Notes: a model not told the origin generated them from the sequence alone. Numbered from the stretch's first letter, positions 42,578-50,480 are shown. The stretch: DNA of 64,000 nt from Flavobacterium tistrianum (GCF_003254545.1 NZ_QJRH01000057.1:1-64000), one strand, 5' to 3'. Program-made: numbers and translations.

Positions 42578-42925
42578 ATGATCGCCGTAATTTTTGAAGT
42601 GATTCCGAACGAAGGAAAAAAAGAAGAATATCTAGATATTGCAGCGAGTCTGCGTCCGGAATTAAATAATATTGAAGGATTTATTTCGATAGAGCGATTT
42701 CAAAGTTTTACCAATCCTTCAAAAGTACTGTCTCTATCTTTTTGGAAAGATGAAGAAAGTATTCAGCAATGGCGAAATCTGGAAATGCATCGTCATGCGC
42801 AGGCAAAAGGCAGAAATGAAGTTTTTAAAGATTATCATTTAAGAATTGCTACTGTTGTTCGTGATTATGGAATGTTCGACAGAAAAGAAATTCCAGAAGA
42901 TAGTTCTATTTTTCATGATTCGTAA
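42578..42925 (+). CDS. Antibiotic biosynthesis monooxygenase (ABM) domain protein
   Basis: A 115-residue ferredoxin-like dimeric barrel protein: MIAVIFEVIPNEGKKEEYLD, then IEGFISIERFQSFTNPSKVL, SLSFWKDEESIQQW and HRHAQAKGRNEVFKDYHLRI. The fold covers quinol monooxygenases, heme-degrading enzymes and non-enzymes. The conserved His and Arg near HRHAQAKGR are typical of the family. The reaction is unknown. It stands between repeat spacers, so it is probably transcribed alone or read from the hydrolase gene. Confidence 0.85.
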   Translation: MIAVIFEVIPNEGKKEEYLDIAASLRPELNNIEGFISIERFQSFTNPSKVLSLSFWKDEESIQQWRNLEMHRHAQAKGRNEVFKDYHLRIATVVRDYGMFDRKEIPEDSSIFHDS

Positions 42926-42969
42926 AAAAGGTTCAAAGTTACAGAGGCTCAAAGAAACAAAGTTTTTTT

Positions 42970-43020
42970 TCCAAAAATCTAAAATCTAAAGTCTGAAATC
43001 TAAAATTCTAAGATGTCTAA
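42970..43020. repeat. AATCTAAA-type low-complexity spacer
   Basis: Units of AATCTAAAATCTAAAGTCTGAAATCTAA occur before the rluF promoter, similar to the spacer at 21477-21553. Confidence 0.45.
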
Positions 43021-43029
43021 ACTTTTGTC

Positions 43030-43037
43030 TACTTTTG
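43030..43037 (+). promoter_or_regulatory. -7 box TACTTTTG abutting the rluF start
   Basis: An exact TAnnTTTG match ending 4 nt before the ATG at 43042. It predicts a transcript with a leader of about 1 nt. Confidence 0.55.
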
Positions 43038-43041
43038 CAAT

Positions 43042-43875
43042 ATGGAAGAAAATTTAAAACGTCTGAATAAATTTATTGGAGAAACGGGTTATTGTTCTCG
43101 TCGTGAAGCTGATAAATTAATTGAAGAAGGACGCGTAACTATAAATGGCGCTGTGGCTGAAATGGGGACTAAAGTTTCTCCAGATGACGAAATACGTATT
43201 AATGGCAAATTAATCGTAGAGAAAAACGAAAAAATGGTTTATCTGGCTTTCAATAAACCTGTCGGAATTGAATGCACGACCAATCTTGAAGTTAAAAACA
43301 ATATTGTTGATTATATAAATTATCCAAAACGTATTTTCCCAATTGGAAGATTGGATAAAGCCAGTGAAGGATTAATTTTTATGACGAATGACGGTGATAT
43401 CGTAAATAAGATTCTTCGAGCCAGAAATAATCACGAAAAAGAATATACTGTTACGGTAAACAAACCTATAACAGAACGTTTTATTCAGCGTATGGGAAAT
43501 GGTGTTCCGATTCTGGATACTGTGACCAAAAAATGCAAAGTAGAGCAAATTAGCAAATACACTTTTAAGATCATTTTAACGCAAGGATTAAACCGTCAGA
43601 TTAGAAGAATGTCTGAATATTTGGGTTATGAAGTTACGGCCTTAAAACGTATCAGAATCATTAATATTTCTTTAGACGTTCCGGTTGGAAGATACAGGGA
43701 TTTAACTGATGCAGAAATAAAAGAGCTGAATCAGTTAATTGAGCCTTCAAGTAAAACTGAAGAAGCGAGTTTTCCTAAAGTTGAAAATTCGGCTTCAAGT
43801 GCAACTCCAACTAGAAGAAAAAATTTTATCTCAAAACATGACCCTCGATTTAAAAAAAGAGGAGATAATAAATAA
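43042..43875 (+). CDS. rluF: 23S rRNA pseudouridine(2604) synthase RluF
   Basis: A 277-residue pseudouridine synthase of the RsuA/RluB/E/F group. The N-terminal S4 RNA-binding domain ([20 protein letters not shown]) is followed by the catalytic Asp in [13 protein letters not shown] and the closing motif [16 protein letters not shown]. Similarity to E. coli RluF extends through HEKEYTVTV and [13 protein letters not shown], so the U2604 assignment is better than RluB or RluE. The basic C-terminal tail is variable. It is monocistronic with a very close promoter and a strong terminator. Confidence 0.92.
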   Translation: MEENLKRLNKFIGETGYCSRREADKLIEEGRVTINGAVAEMGTKVSPDDEIRINGKLIVEKNEKMVYLAFNKPVGIECTTNLEVKNNIVDYINYPKRIFPIGRLDKASEGLIFMTNDGDIVNKILRARNNHEKEYTVTVNKPITERFIQRMGNGVPILDTVTKKCKVEQISKYTFKIILTQGLNRQIRRMSEYLGYEVTALKRIRIINISLDVPVGRYRDLTDAEIKELNQLIEPSSKTEEASFPKVENSASSATPTRRKNFISKHDPRFKKRGDNK

Positions 43876-43878
43876 AGA

Positions 43879-43908
43879 AAATCCCATTCAAACGAATGGG
43901 ATTTTTTT
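43879..43908. terminator. Bidirectional terminator between rluF and DUF4173 genes
   Basis: An 11-bp perfect stem (43879-43889 with 43894-43904) with an AAAC loop and a T-run. It lies 4 nt past the rluF stop and 3 nt past the convergent stop. Confidence 0.92.
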
Positions 43909-43910
43909 TG

Positions 43911-45302
43911 TTATTTCTTTTCTTTATCTAGAAATTCATAATACAACGCTTTAGACAAAAAGTTTGATTCTTGATAATTCGAAATCAATTCTTCTCGCAC
44001 AGCTTCTGTATAGTTTCCGTTTAAATTATTTTTTTTGAAATATTCACGACGGACATCATCATTAAAATTCAAACCGCTTAGAAAAACTGGCTCTACACCT
44101 TTGTTTACAGAGATATTATAATTAGTTACCAAACTTCCCCAATTGATATAACTGCACAAAAGAATTGTTCCGTAGAAATACCAAACCATCTGGTTGAAAA
44201 GATAAGCGTTGGCCTTTTGTTTTCTGATTTTCTGGAATGAAACTACCAATCCGATAATAGCTAAAATTAAAAAAGCATAAACACCAAGACGTTTGTATGT
44301 TAAACCATAAAAAGAAACATATTCTGAGTTCTTGACCATAGCGCTTACAATTAGAATCACATTTAAAACAAGCCAAACTTTTGCTAAATTTTTTAAAGAT
44401 TTGGCTTTTTCATCAAAATTAAATCCGCCTTTAAAGTAAAATAGGATTACGCCAACTGCCATTAGAATTGAAAAAATAACTGCATTTACTCTTTCATGAG
44501 TATCGGCACTTAGATTTGTTTTTTCGACAACTTCAAAGAATTGTTCGTAATTGTAAGTTCCAATAAAAACCAAAAGCATAATATTCAAGAGAAACAATGT
44601 GATTTCTCCGCTTTTTCTTTCGAAATCCAAATCAAGGAATGAAAATGTGCTTTGATTTTTAACTTCAGAAATAGTATTGAAGTCATTATTTAGCTTTGGA
44701 TTGAATTCGTAACAAGCATCTGGAACCCAATAATTCCAAAAACTGAAAGAGATATAAAATCCTAAAATACACATTGCAATTAATTGCGGCAAATTGATAT
44801 CTAACTCGTAATCTGTAAATAGTGAAGAGAAATGATCGCTTCCGAAAGAATAAACGATAAAAAACAATCCAAGAAAAATGACTGGAATAACAACAAACGC
44901 CACTAATTTTTTAGCAAAATCGTTATGAATTTTTCTTTCTGGAAGCCATTGGCTGAAAAGAAAAATACGTCCTACTGATGCAAATCCGTTTACGATTATC
45001 AATGGAAAGATTTGAATCGTTTTGAGTTCGCCATCTTGTGTTTTAAATTGTAAAAACAAAATTGATAATGCTAATGCAAAAAACGATGCTGCATCTCCAT
45101 ACCAAGCAAAAGCAAAACATGATAAAATAGAAGTCATTACCAAAATTAGATGTGATCTGTCGACTAACTTTTCTTGAAAGAAATAGCTAATTAAAAGTGT
45201 TAGCAAAACGCCAAAAATAGAAATATTGATTCCAACAGATTCATTGTAAAAAAGCAGTATAAAAACCGCGGTACACGCGAAGATAATTTGATGTTTTTTC
45301 AT
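43911..45302 (-). CDS. DUF4173 family polytopic membrane protein
   Basis: A 463-residue protein with about twelve hydrophobic helices from residue 6 to about 395, then a soluble tail of about 65 residues (begins GVEPVFLSGLNFNDD). It fits DUF4173, a family of unknown function that includes a region near residues 190-330 related to DUF4153. It is separated by 58 nt from a winged-helix regulator gene upstream, and its promoter region carries a palindromic motif shared with that gene's unit. It may be the regulated output of that cluster. Confidence 0.8.
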   Translation of the reverse strand: MKKHQIIFACTAVFILLFYNESVGINISIFGVLLTLLISYFFQEKLVDRSHLILVMTSILSCFAFAWYGDAASFFALALSILFLQFKTQDGELKTIQIFPLIIVNGFASVGRIFLFSQWLPERKIHNDFAKKLVAFVVIPVIFLGLFFIVYSFGSDHFSSLFTDYELDINLPQLIAMCILGFYISFSFWNYWVPDACYEFNPKLNNDFNTISEVKNQSTFSFLDLDFERKSGEITLFLLNIMLLVFIGTYNYEQFFEVVEKTNLSADTHERVNAVIFSILMAVGVILFYFKGGFNFDEKAKSLKNLAKVWLVLNVILIVSAMVKNSEYVSFYGLTYKRLGVYAFLILAIIGLVVSFQKIRKQKANAYLFNQMVWYFYGTILLCSYINWGSLVTNYNISVNKGVEPVFLSGLNFNDDVRREYFKKNNLNGNYTEAVREELISNYQESNFLSKALYYEFLDKEKK

Positions 45303-45320
45303 GATTTTAGTTTTAAAAGT

Positions 45321-45337
45321 ACTTTGTAATTCAAAGT
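45321..45337. promoter_or_regulatory. Candidate operator ACTTTG-N5-CAAAGT, DUF4173 copy
   Basis: ACTTTG-TAATT-CAAAGT lies inside the longer block AAAGTACTTTG...CAAAGTT. The same block occurs at 46280-46296. It overlaps a weak minus-strand -7 box (AAACTTTG) 19 nt upstream of the DUF4173 start. Confidence 0.5.
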
Positions 45338-45360
45338 TTTTAGATAAAAAATTTTAGTTT

Positions 45361-45651
45361 CTAAGATTTCATTAATTTTTCGAGGTAAGAAAGATGTTCT
45401 TTAAACGCCGCGCGGCCAAGCGGTGTTACGTGATAAGATGTTTTTGGCTTTTTGCCCACAAATTCTTTCTTAATCTCTATATATTCAGATTTCTCCAATG
45501 CAGAAGAATGACTTGCTAAATTACCATCGGTGATATTCAAAAGCGTTTTCATCTCGGTAAAATCTACCCAGTCGTTAACCATCAGAACGGACATAATACC
45601 CAGTCTGACACGGCTTTCGAAATCTTTATTTAGTTTGTCAATAATTCCCAT
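45361..45651 (-). CDS. Winged-helix transcriptional regulator (HTH_34 type)
   Basis: A 96-residue DNA-binding protein. The domain runs from residue 14 to about 90: RVRLGIMSVLMVNDWVDFTE, then LNITDGNLASHSSALEKSEY (recognition helix) and the wing EFVGKKPKTSYHVTPLGRAAF. This is the HTH_34 (MarR-like) family, often found upstream of membrane protein genes. It has no effector domain. It lies 4 nt after the membrane protein gene, so they share an operon. Autoregulation through the flanking palindromes is a reasonable hypothesis. Confidence 0.88.
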   Translation of the reverse strand: MGIIDKLNKDFESRVRLGIMSVLMVNDWVDFTEMKTLLNITDGNLASHSSALEKSEYIEIKKEFVGKKPKTSYHVTPLGRAAFKEHLSYLEKLMKS

Positions 45652-45655
45652 TCAA

Positions 45656-46270
45656 TTATTTGTATTTTTTGAACATTACTAATCCGTATAAGATATGCAG
45701 AATCCCGAATCCGAGAATCCAGAAAATCAATCCATATCCGATATAGAAAAGAGCAATTAATCCTAAACAAAGTTCGCAGAAACCTAAATATTTTACATCA
45801 GAAAAAGTATATTTTTCTGCATTAATAAGTGCTAAACCATAAAACAGCAAAGTAGATGGCGCAACCAACCCAAAGTATCCATGATACATTAAAGCCAAAC
45901 AAAAAACACCTCCAGCAAAAAGTGGAACTGTTAAATTGAACAGCATTTTCTTGGTCGCAGATGTCCAAATTGGCAGATTGTATTTTCGGCTTTTTCTAAT
46001 GGTGAAAAAAATTCCGAATGCAAATGCGCAAACTAAAATTCCGATTCCTATCCAGAATAATTCTGAAACTAAATTGGCCGAATACAATCTATGTTCATCA
46101 TTTATATAATCCATTCCATTTGCTTTGAACAACTGGTACACATAGATTCCACCAATTAAAGCCGAAAGACCCGCGAAAACTCCTGAAAGTCCGCTTAACG
46201 ATATAAATCTTGAAGAGCGCTCCATCATGGAACGAATATGTGCTAAATCTTCTTGGTGCTTTTGATTCAT
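45656..46270 (-). CDS. Polytopic membrane protein of unknown function
   Basis: A 204-residue protein. A charged N-terminus (LAHIRSMMERSSRFISLSGL) precedes about five or six membrane helices ending in FWILGFGILHILYGLVMFKKY. I do not recognise a characterised family. The N-terminal block SSRFISLSGLSGVFAG is typical of proteins that accompany HTH_34 regulators in Bacteroidota, as here. It is the first gene of the operon, driven by a near-consensus promoter overlapping the palindrome at 46280-46296. Confidence 0.7.
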   Translation of the reverse strand: MNQKHQEDLAHIRSMMERSSRFISLSGLSGVFAGLSALIGGIYVYQLFKANGMDYINDEHRLYSANLVSELFWIGIGILVCAFAFGIFFTIRKSRKYNLPIWTSATKKMLFNLTVPLFAGGVFCLALMYHGYFGLVAPSTLLFYGLALINAEKYTFSDVKYLGFCELCLGLIALFYIGYGLIFWILGFGILHILYGLVMFKKYK

Positions 46271-46279
46271 AATTAAAGT

Positions 46280-46296
46280 ACTTTGCGTTACAAAGT
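46280..46296. promoter_or_regulatory. Candidate operator ACTTTG-N5-CAAAGT, regulator copy
   Basis: ACTTTG-CGTTA-CAAAGT lies within AAAGTACTTTG...CAAAGTT and overlaps the minus-strand -7 box, so a bound regulator would block RNA polymerase. Confidence 0.5.
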
Positions 46297-46319
46297 TATT
46301 ATTTATTTTGAATTGGCAA
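46291..46319 (-). promoter_or_regulatory. Promoter (TTG-N18-TAACTTTG) of the membrane protein/regulator operon
   Basis: The minus-strand -7 box is at 46291-46298 and TTG is at 46317-46319, 18 nt apart. The predicted leader is 17 nt. Confidence 0.62.
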
Positions 46320-46357
46320 GTAAAAAAAGAAAAATATTTTCGATTACAATATAGATT

Positions 46358-46471
46358 CCTGCAAGGTTTTCAAAACCTTGTAGGTTTGAAGCTGAGCTTG
46401 AATCAAAAAACTAAAGTCGTCTTTGTTTTAACTTTCTAAATATACCTACAAGGTTTTGAAAACCTTGCAGG
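46358..46471. repeat. 114-bp element with 27-bp perfect inverted repeats
   Basis: The arms at 46358-46384 and 46445-46471 are exact reverse complements, and each arm is itself nearly palindromic (core AAGGTTTT-AAAACCTT). The interior of 60 bp is AT-rich and non-coding. It resembles a MITE or a paired REP unit. Confidence 0.75.
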
Positions 46472-46498
46472 AGAGAAACTTTCTTGTTAGACGAGACT

Positions 46499-46611
46499 GC
46501 GTGAGGGATAGGAGCATGCTACCGAAGTAGCGCGGATAGCCCGACCCCGACCCGTTGAGAGGGCGTATAAGCGCAAAGTATATTTGCCCTCTCGATGGGT
46601 CGGGGTCACGC
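46499..46611. ncRNA. Structured G+C-rich intergenic element, possible RNA
   Basis: An outer helix GCGTGA/TCACGC (46499-46504 with 46606-46611) competes with or extends a 22-bp hairpin (46543-46564 with 46586-46607) that contains two G-U pairs. A small GCTAC-CGAA-GTAGC hairpin (about 46517-46531) sits in between, followed by the word GCGGATAGCCCGACC. I recall similar GAGGGATAG...GCGGATAGCCCGACC sequences between genes of other flavobacteria. Strand and function are unknown; it may be a repeat rather than an expressed RNA. Confidence 0.45.
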
Positions 46612-46628
46612 CCAAAATATAAAAACGA

Positions 46629-46656
46629 AAAAGCCCATTCTTAACGAACAGGCTTT
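46629..46656 (-). terminator. Terminator of the CorA-family gene
   Basis: On the minus strand, AAGCCTGTTC pairs with GAATGGGCTT through two G-U pairs, with a 5-nt loop and a T-run. On the plus strand the same pairs would be mismatches. Confidence 0.7.
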
Positions 46657-46671
46657 ATAATATTTAAAATT

Positions 46672-47598
46672 TTAGAACCATCTTCTTCTCTTGAACAAAA
46701 AGACTCCAAAAGTGGATAGAATTATTGAAACTAAAAGTAAGATCCAGATTCCGTATTTACTTTCTTCTAATCCGTTTGGCACGTTCATTCCGTACAAACT
46801 GGCTATTAAAGTTGGTATCATTAATATGATTGAAATTGATGTCATTTGCTTCATGATATTGTTCATATTGTTTGAAATTACCGAAGCATAAGCATCCATC
46901 ATTCCAGTTAAGATGTTGTTGTAGATATTGGCTGTGTCTTGCGCCTGATTTAACTCAATTTCGACATCTTCTAATAATTCTGGATCGTAACTGGCTTTGT
47001 GCGCTTTTAAGTTTTTGATTCTTTGAAATAAAACGTCATTTGCTTTTAAAGACGTGATGAAGAACACAAAGCATTTTTCGATTTGTAGCAAGGCTTGCAA
47101 TTCTTCGTTTTTGATCGATTTTTCTAAATTATCTTCTGCTAATTTTATTTTCTGGTTGATTTGTTTTAAGTATTTTAAATACCAAACGCTTGAGGACAAA
47201 AGCAATCTTAAAACTAAATTGAAATTGTCTTCTATGTCGATGTTTTTGCGCTGTGAATAAGCCACAAAGTCTTTTATGATTTCTGTTTTATAAAAACTAA
47301 TGGTAACACAGATATCGTCTTTAAAAATGATCCCGAGCGGAACGGTATGAAATGGAATTTTGACATCGCCACTTTTAATGGGAATACGCATGATAATCAA
47401 AGTCCAGCCGTCTTCGATTTCGATACGAGGTCTTTCGTCGATATCCTCAATATCATTGTAGAATGCTTCGGGAAGTTGAAGTTCTTCTAATAAGTAATTT
47501 TTATCTGATTCTGTTGGAGATTCGATGTGAATCCAGCAATTTGAAGTCCATTTTTGGATTTCTACTAATCCGTTGTTGTTTGTGTAAAAGGCTTTCAT
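46672..47598 (-). CDS. CorA-family divalent-cation transporter
   Basis: A 308-residue channel-type transporter for Mg2+ or a similar cation. A large N-terminal cytoplasmic domain and long helix (to about 245) precede two membrane helices. The signature YGMN lies at 269-272, at the end of the first helix. The second helix ends in the basic tail FKRRRWF. CorA-family members differ in ion choice, so Mg2+ is likely but not certain. It is monocistronic, with a promoter 110 nt upstream and a conspicuous leader hairpin. Confidence 0.92.
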   Translation of the reverse strand: MKAFYTNNNGLVEIQKWTSNCWIHIESPTESDKNYLLEELQLPEAFYNDIEDIDERPRIEIEDGWTLIIMRIPIKSGDVKIPFHTVPLGIIFKDDICVTISFYKTEIIKDFVAYSQRKNIDIEDNFNLVLRLLLSSSVWYLKYLKQINQKIKLAEDNLEKSIKNEELQALLQIEKCFVFFITSLKANDVLFQRIKNLKAHKASYDPELLEDVEIELNQAQDTANIYNNILTGMMDAYASVISNNMNNIMKQMTSISIILMIPTLIASLYGMNVPNGLEESKYGIWILLLVSIILSTFGVFLFKRRRWF

Positions 47599-47619
47599 TT
47601 CAAAATACAGGTTTTTAGC

Positions 47620-47646
47620 GCAGCATTTTGAAATTTCAAAAGCTGC
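47620..47646 (-). other. Hairpin in the 5-prime leader of the CorA-family gene
   Basis: GCAGC-A-TTTTGAAA pairs with TTTCAAAA-GCTGC: a 13-bp stem with one bulged base, 22 nt before the start codon and inside the predicted 110-nt leader. Confidence 0.55.
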
Positions 47647-47711
47647 TTAATTTAATACTAACGAATAATAATAATCGTCCATTTGGAGAAGTGTTATTTT
47701 TTAAAGTGCTG

Positions 47712-47740
47712 CAAAAGTATCCTTTATTTTTAAGAACCAA
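47712..47740 (-). promoter_or_regulatory. Promoter (TTG-N18-TACTTTTG) of the CorA-family gene
   Basis: The minus-strand -7 box is at 47712-47719 and TTG is at 47738-47740. The predicted start is near 47708, giving a long leader. Confidence 0.6.
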
Positions 47741-47774
47741 AACTTTAAACTATTAATTATATATTAAAAACAAC

Positions 47775-47800
47775 AAAACCCGTTCAAATGAACGGGTTTT
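47775..47800 (-). terminator. Terminator of folD
   Basis: AAAACCCGTTCA pairs with TGAACGGGTTTT (47775-47786 with 47789-47800); allowing a loop, about 10 bp form. It lies 20 nt past the folD stop. Confidence 0.8.
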
Positions 47801-47820
47801 GAATATTATTCAGAAAGAAA

Positions 47821-48708
47821 TTATTGATTTCTTGCGCTTCTCATTTTTCTTGCTAAAAGCGTATTTTTAAGCAACATTGCAATTGTCATTGGTCCTACTC
47901 CACCTGGAACTGGTGTAATGAAAGATGCTTTTTTACTTACACCATCAAAATCAACGTCACCTTTTATAACATATCCTTTTGGATTTGAAGCGTCATCTAC
48001 GCGTGTAATTCCAACGTCGATAACGGTTACTCCTTCTTTTACCATATCTGCTTTTAAGAATTCTGGAACTCCTAAAGCTGTGATAATGATATCAGCATTT
48101 TTAGTGAATTCTGCTAAGTCTTTAGTACGGCTGTGCGTCAATGTAACTGTAGAATCTCCAGGATTTCCTTTACGGCTCATCAAGATACTCATCGGACGTC
48201 CAACGATGTGGCTTCTTCCAATTACAACAGTATGTTTTCCTGAAGTTTCTACTTTGTAACGCTCTAACAATTCCATAATTCCAAATGGTGTTGCTGGAAT
48301 AAAACTTTCCATTTCCAAAGCCATTCTTCCAAAGTTAGTTGGGTGGAATCCGTCAACGTCTTTATCAGGATCGATTGCCAATAAGATTTTTTGCTCGTCG
48401 ATATGTTTTGGCAAAGGCAATTGAACGATGTATCCGTCAAGATTATCATCTTCATTTAATTCTTTAATTTTTGCTAAAAGCTCATCTTCTGTAATCGTTT
48501 CTGGTAAAGCAACTAAAGTTGAATCAAAACCGATTTCTTGGCATGATTTTACTTTACTTCCTACGTAAGTTAAACTTGCTCCGTTGTTTCCCACTAAAAC
48601 CGCTGCTAAATGAGGCACTTTTCCTCCAGCTGCTTTTATAGATTGAACTTCGGCTGCAATTTCGTTTTTAATGTCGTTAGATGTTTTTTTACCGTCTAGT
48701 AGTTGCAT
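47821..48708 (-). CDS. folD: Bifunctional methylenetetrahydrofolate dehydrogenase/cyclohydrolase
   Basis: A 295-residue enzyme of one-carbon metabolism that interconverts methylene-, methenyl- and formyl-tetrahydrofolate. It shows the substrate region [16 protein letters not shown] with the catalytic Lys, [22 protein letters not shown], the nucleotide-binding [13 protein letters not shown] and the C-terminal [15 protein letters not shown]. The start at 48708 (MQLLDGKK) is chosen; an upstream in-frame ATG at 48744 lies in repeat DNA. Confidence 0.96.
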   Translation of the reverse strand: MQLLDGKKTSNDIKNEIAAEVQSIKAAGGKVPHLAAVLVGNNGASLTYVGSKVKSCQEIGFDSTLVALPETITEDELLAKIKELNEDDNLDGYIVQLPLPKHIDEQKILLAIDPDKDVDGFHPTNFGRMALEMESFIPATPFGIMELLERYKVETSGKHTVVIGRSHIVGRPMSILMSRKGNPGDSTVTLTHSRTKDLAEFTKNADIIITALGVPEFLKADMVKEGVTVIDVGITRVDDASNPKGYVIKGDVDFDGVSKKASFITPVPGGVGPMTIAMLLKNTLLARKMRSARNQ

Positions 48709-48718
48709 TGTGTGTTGT

Positions 48719-48829
48719 TTCAGGTTTAAAGTTTCATGTTTCACGTTACTTGCGAAACTTAATATTTTATTGAATCAAAAAAGTTTCAAGTTTTGGCCTC
48801 TTAACTTGAAACCTTAAACTTGAAACTCT
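48719..48829. repeat. GTTTCA / TGAAAC repeat cluster between folD and ffh
   Basis: CAGGTTTAAAGTTTCATGTTTCACG on the left and TTGAAACCTTAAACTTGAAAC on the right form an imperfect inverted repeat filling the spacer. It belongs with the repeats at 5451, 14540 and 39551. Confidence 0.55.
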
Positions 48830-48834
48830 TTTTA

Positions 48835-50199
48835 TTATCTCGGCATTCCTCCTGGCATACCACCCGGCATCCCTTTCATACCTCCCATCATTTTCATCAG
48901 ATTTTTTCCGCCTGGGCCTTGCATCATTTTCATCATTTTGCTCATTTGGTCAAACTGCTTCATCAGCTGATTTACTTGCTCGACTTTAGTTCCCGAACCT
49001 TTTGCGATTCTGGCTTTTCTTTTTACGTCGATAATCGCTGGTTTGCTTCTTTCTGCTGGCGTCATCGAATAAATGATCGCTTCTATATGTTTGAAGGCGT
49101 CGTCTTCGATTTCAACATCTTTCATGGCTTTTGAAGCTCCTGGTATCATTCCAACCAAGTCTTTCATATTACCCATTTTCTTTACTTGCTGAATCTGCGT
49201 TAAGAAGTCATCAAAACCGAATTCGTTTTTAGCAATTTTCTTTTGAAGTTTTCTTGCTTCTTCTTCATCAAATTGCTCTTGAGCTCTTTCAACAAGAGAC
49301 ACAACGTCTCCCATTCCTAAAATACGCTCAGCCATACGTTCTGGATAGAAAACGTCAATTGCTTCCATTTTCTCGCCAGTACCAACAAATTTGATTGGTT
49401 TGTTTACAATCGATTTGATCGAAAGCGCAGCTCCACCACGAGTATCACCATCTAATTTTGTTAAGATAACTCCATCAAAATTCAAGATATCGTTGAAAGC
49501 TTTTGCTGTATTTACAGCATCTTGTCCTGTCATAGAGTCGACAACGAACAATGTTTCTTGTGGCTGAATTGCTTTGTGTACACGTGCAATTTCGTCCATC
49601 ATTTCCTGATCTACTGCCAAACGTCCTGCTGTATCCACGATAACAACATTGAATCCGTTTGCTTTAGCGTGTTTGATTGCATTTTGGGCAATCTCAACAG
49701 GATTTTTATTTTCTGGTTCTGAGTAAACCTCAACACCTATTTGGTCTCCCACAACATGCAACTGATTGATCGCCGCCGGACGGTAGATATCACACGCTAC
49801 AAGTAATGGTTTCTTGTTTTTCTTTGTTTTTAAGAAGTTTGCTAATTTTCCTGAGAAAGTAGTTTTACCAGAACCTTGAAGTCCTGACATCAAAATAACA
49901 GTTGGATTTCCTGATAAGTTTACACCAGCAACATCTCCACCCATTAATTCTGTCAACTCATCTTTTACCAGTTTTACTAATAATTGTCCTGGTTGTAAAG
50001 TTGTTAATACATCTTGACCAATTGCTTTATCTTTTACTCTTGCCGTAAAATCTTTAGCAATTTTAAAGTTAACATCGGCGTCAAGTAACGCACGACGAAC
50101 TTCTTTTAAGGTATCAGCAACGTTTACTTCTGTAATTTTACCGTGCCCTTTTAATATATGGAACGCTTTATCTAACTTATCGCTTAAATTATCAAACAT
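48835..50199 (-). CDS. ffh: Signal recognition particle protein Ffh
   Basis: A 454-residue SRP54 GTPase that targets nascent membrane proteins with 4.5S RNA. It has the N domain (1-85), then the G domain with GLQGSGKTT (107-114), ACDIYRPAAINQL, VDTAGR, TKLDGD and FVGTGE. The M domain is methionine-rich with the RNA-binding segment KRKARIAKGSGT. The tail ends in GMPGGMPGGMPR. Its own -7 box lies at 50222-50229, and the folD gene follows after a repeat spacer. Confidence 0.97.
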   Translation of the reverse strand: MFDNLSDKLDKAFHILKGHGKITEVNVADTLKEVRRALLDADVNFKIAKDFTARVKDKAIGQDVLTTLQPGQLLVKLVKDELTELMGGDVAGVNLSGNPTVILMSGLQGSGKTTFSGKLANFLKTKKNKKPLLVACDIYRPAAINQLHVVGDQIGVEVYSEPENKNPVEIAQNAIKHAKANGFNVVIVDTAGRLAVDQEMMDEIARVHKAIQPQETLFVVDSMTGQDAVNTAKAFNDILNFDGVILTKLDGDTRGGAALSIKSIVNKPIKFVGTGEKMEAIDVFYPERMAERILGMGDVVSLVERAQEQFDEEEARKLQKKIAKNEFGFDDFLTQIQQVKKMGNMKDLVGMIPGASKAMKDVEIEDDAFKHIEAIIYSMTPAERSKPAIIDVKRKARIAKGSGTKVEQVNQLMKQFDQMSKMMKMMQGPGGKNLMKMMGGMKGMPGGMPGGMPR

Positions 50200-50221
50200 A
50201 TCATTTTCTTTATATGAAGTG

Positions 50222-50229
50222 CAAAGATA
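50222..50229 (-). promoter_or_regulatory. -7 box TATCTTTG of ffh
   Basis: An exact TAnnTTTG match; predicted leader 19 nt. Confidence 0.6.
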
Positions 50230-50480
50230 ATCTAATTAGATATTTCAGGCAATTTTTATTTTCTAAGGTTCAAAGGAACATAGTAACAAAGCTACAAAGG
50301 TTTTTTGCCATGAATTACACTAATTTCTCGAATTAATAACTGCTACTCTTTCTTTCACAGATCATGCAGATTATTATTTAAAATCTAAAAAATAAAATCT
50401 GCCACAATCTACAAAATCTGCATAAAAAAATCTTTTTAATCCTTTTATTCCGATAGCTATCGGGACTGGCTAAAAACAAA

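Larger units (their letters stand above)
46271..46671. other. 401-nt intergenic region with operator, two repeat elements and a terminator
   Basis: From left to right it holds the promoter/operator of the regulator operon, an element of 114 bp with 27-bp inverted repeats, a G+C-rich structured element of about 115 nt and the terminator of the CorA gene. The 46500-46614 part is much richer in G+C than its surroundings. I see no coding frame. Confidence 0.7.
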
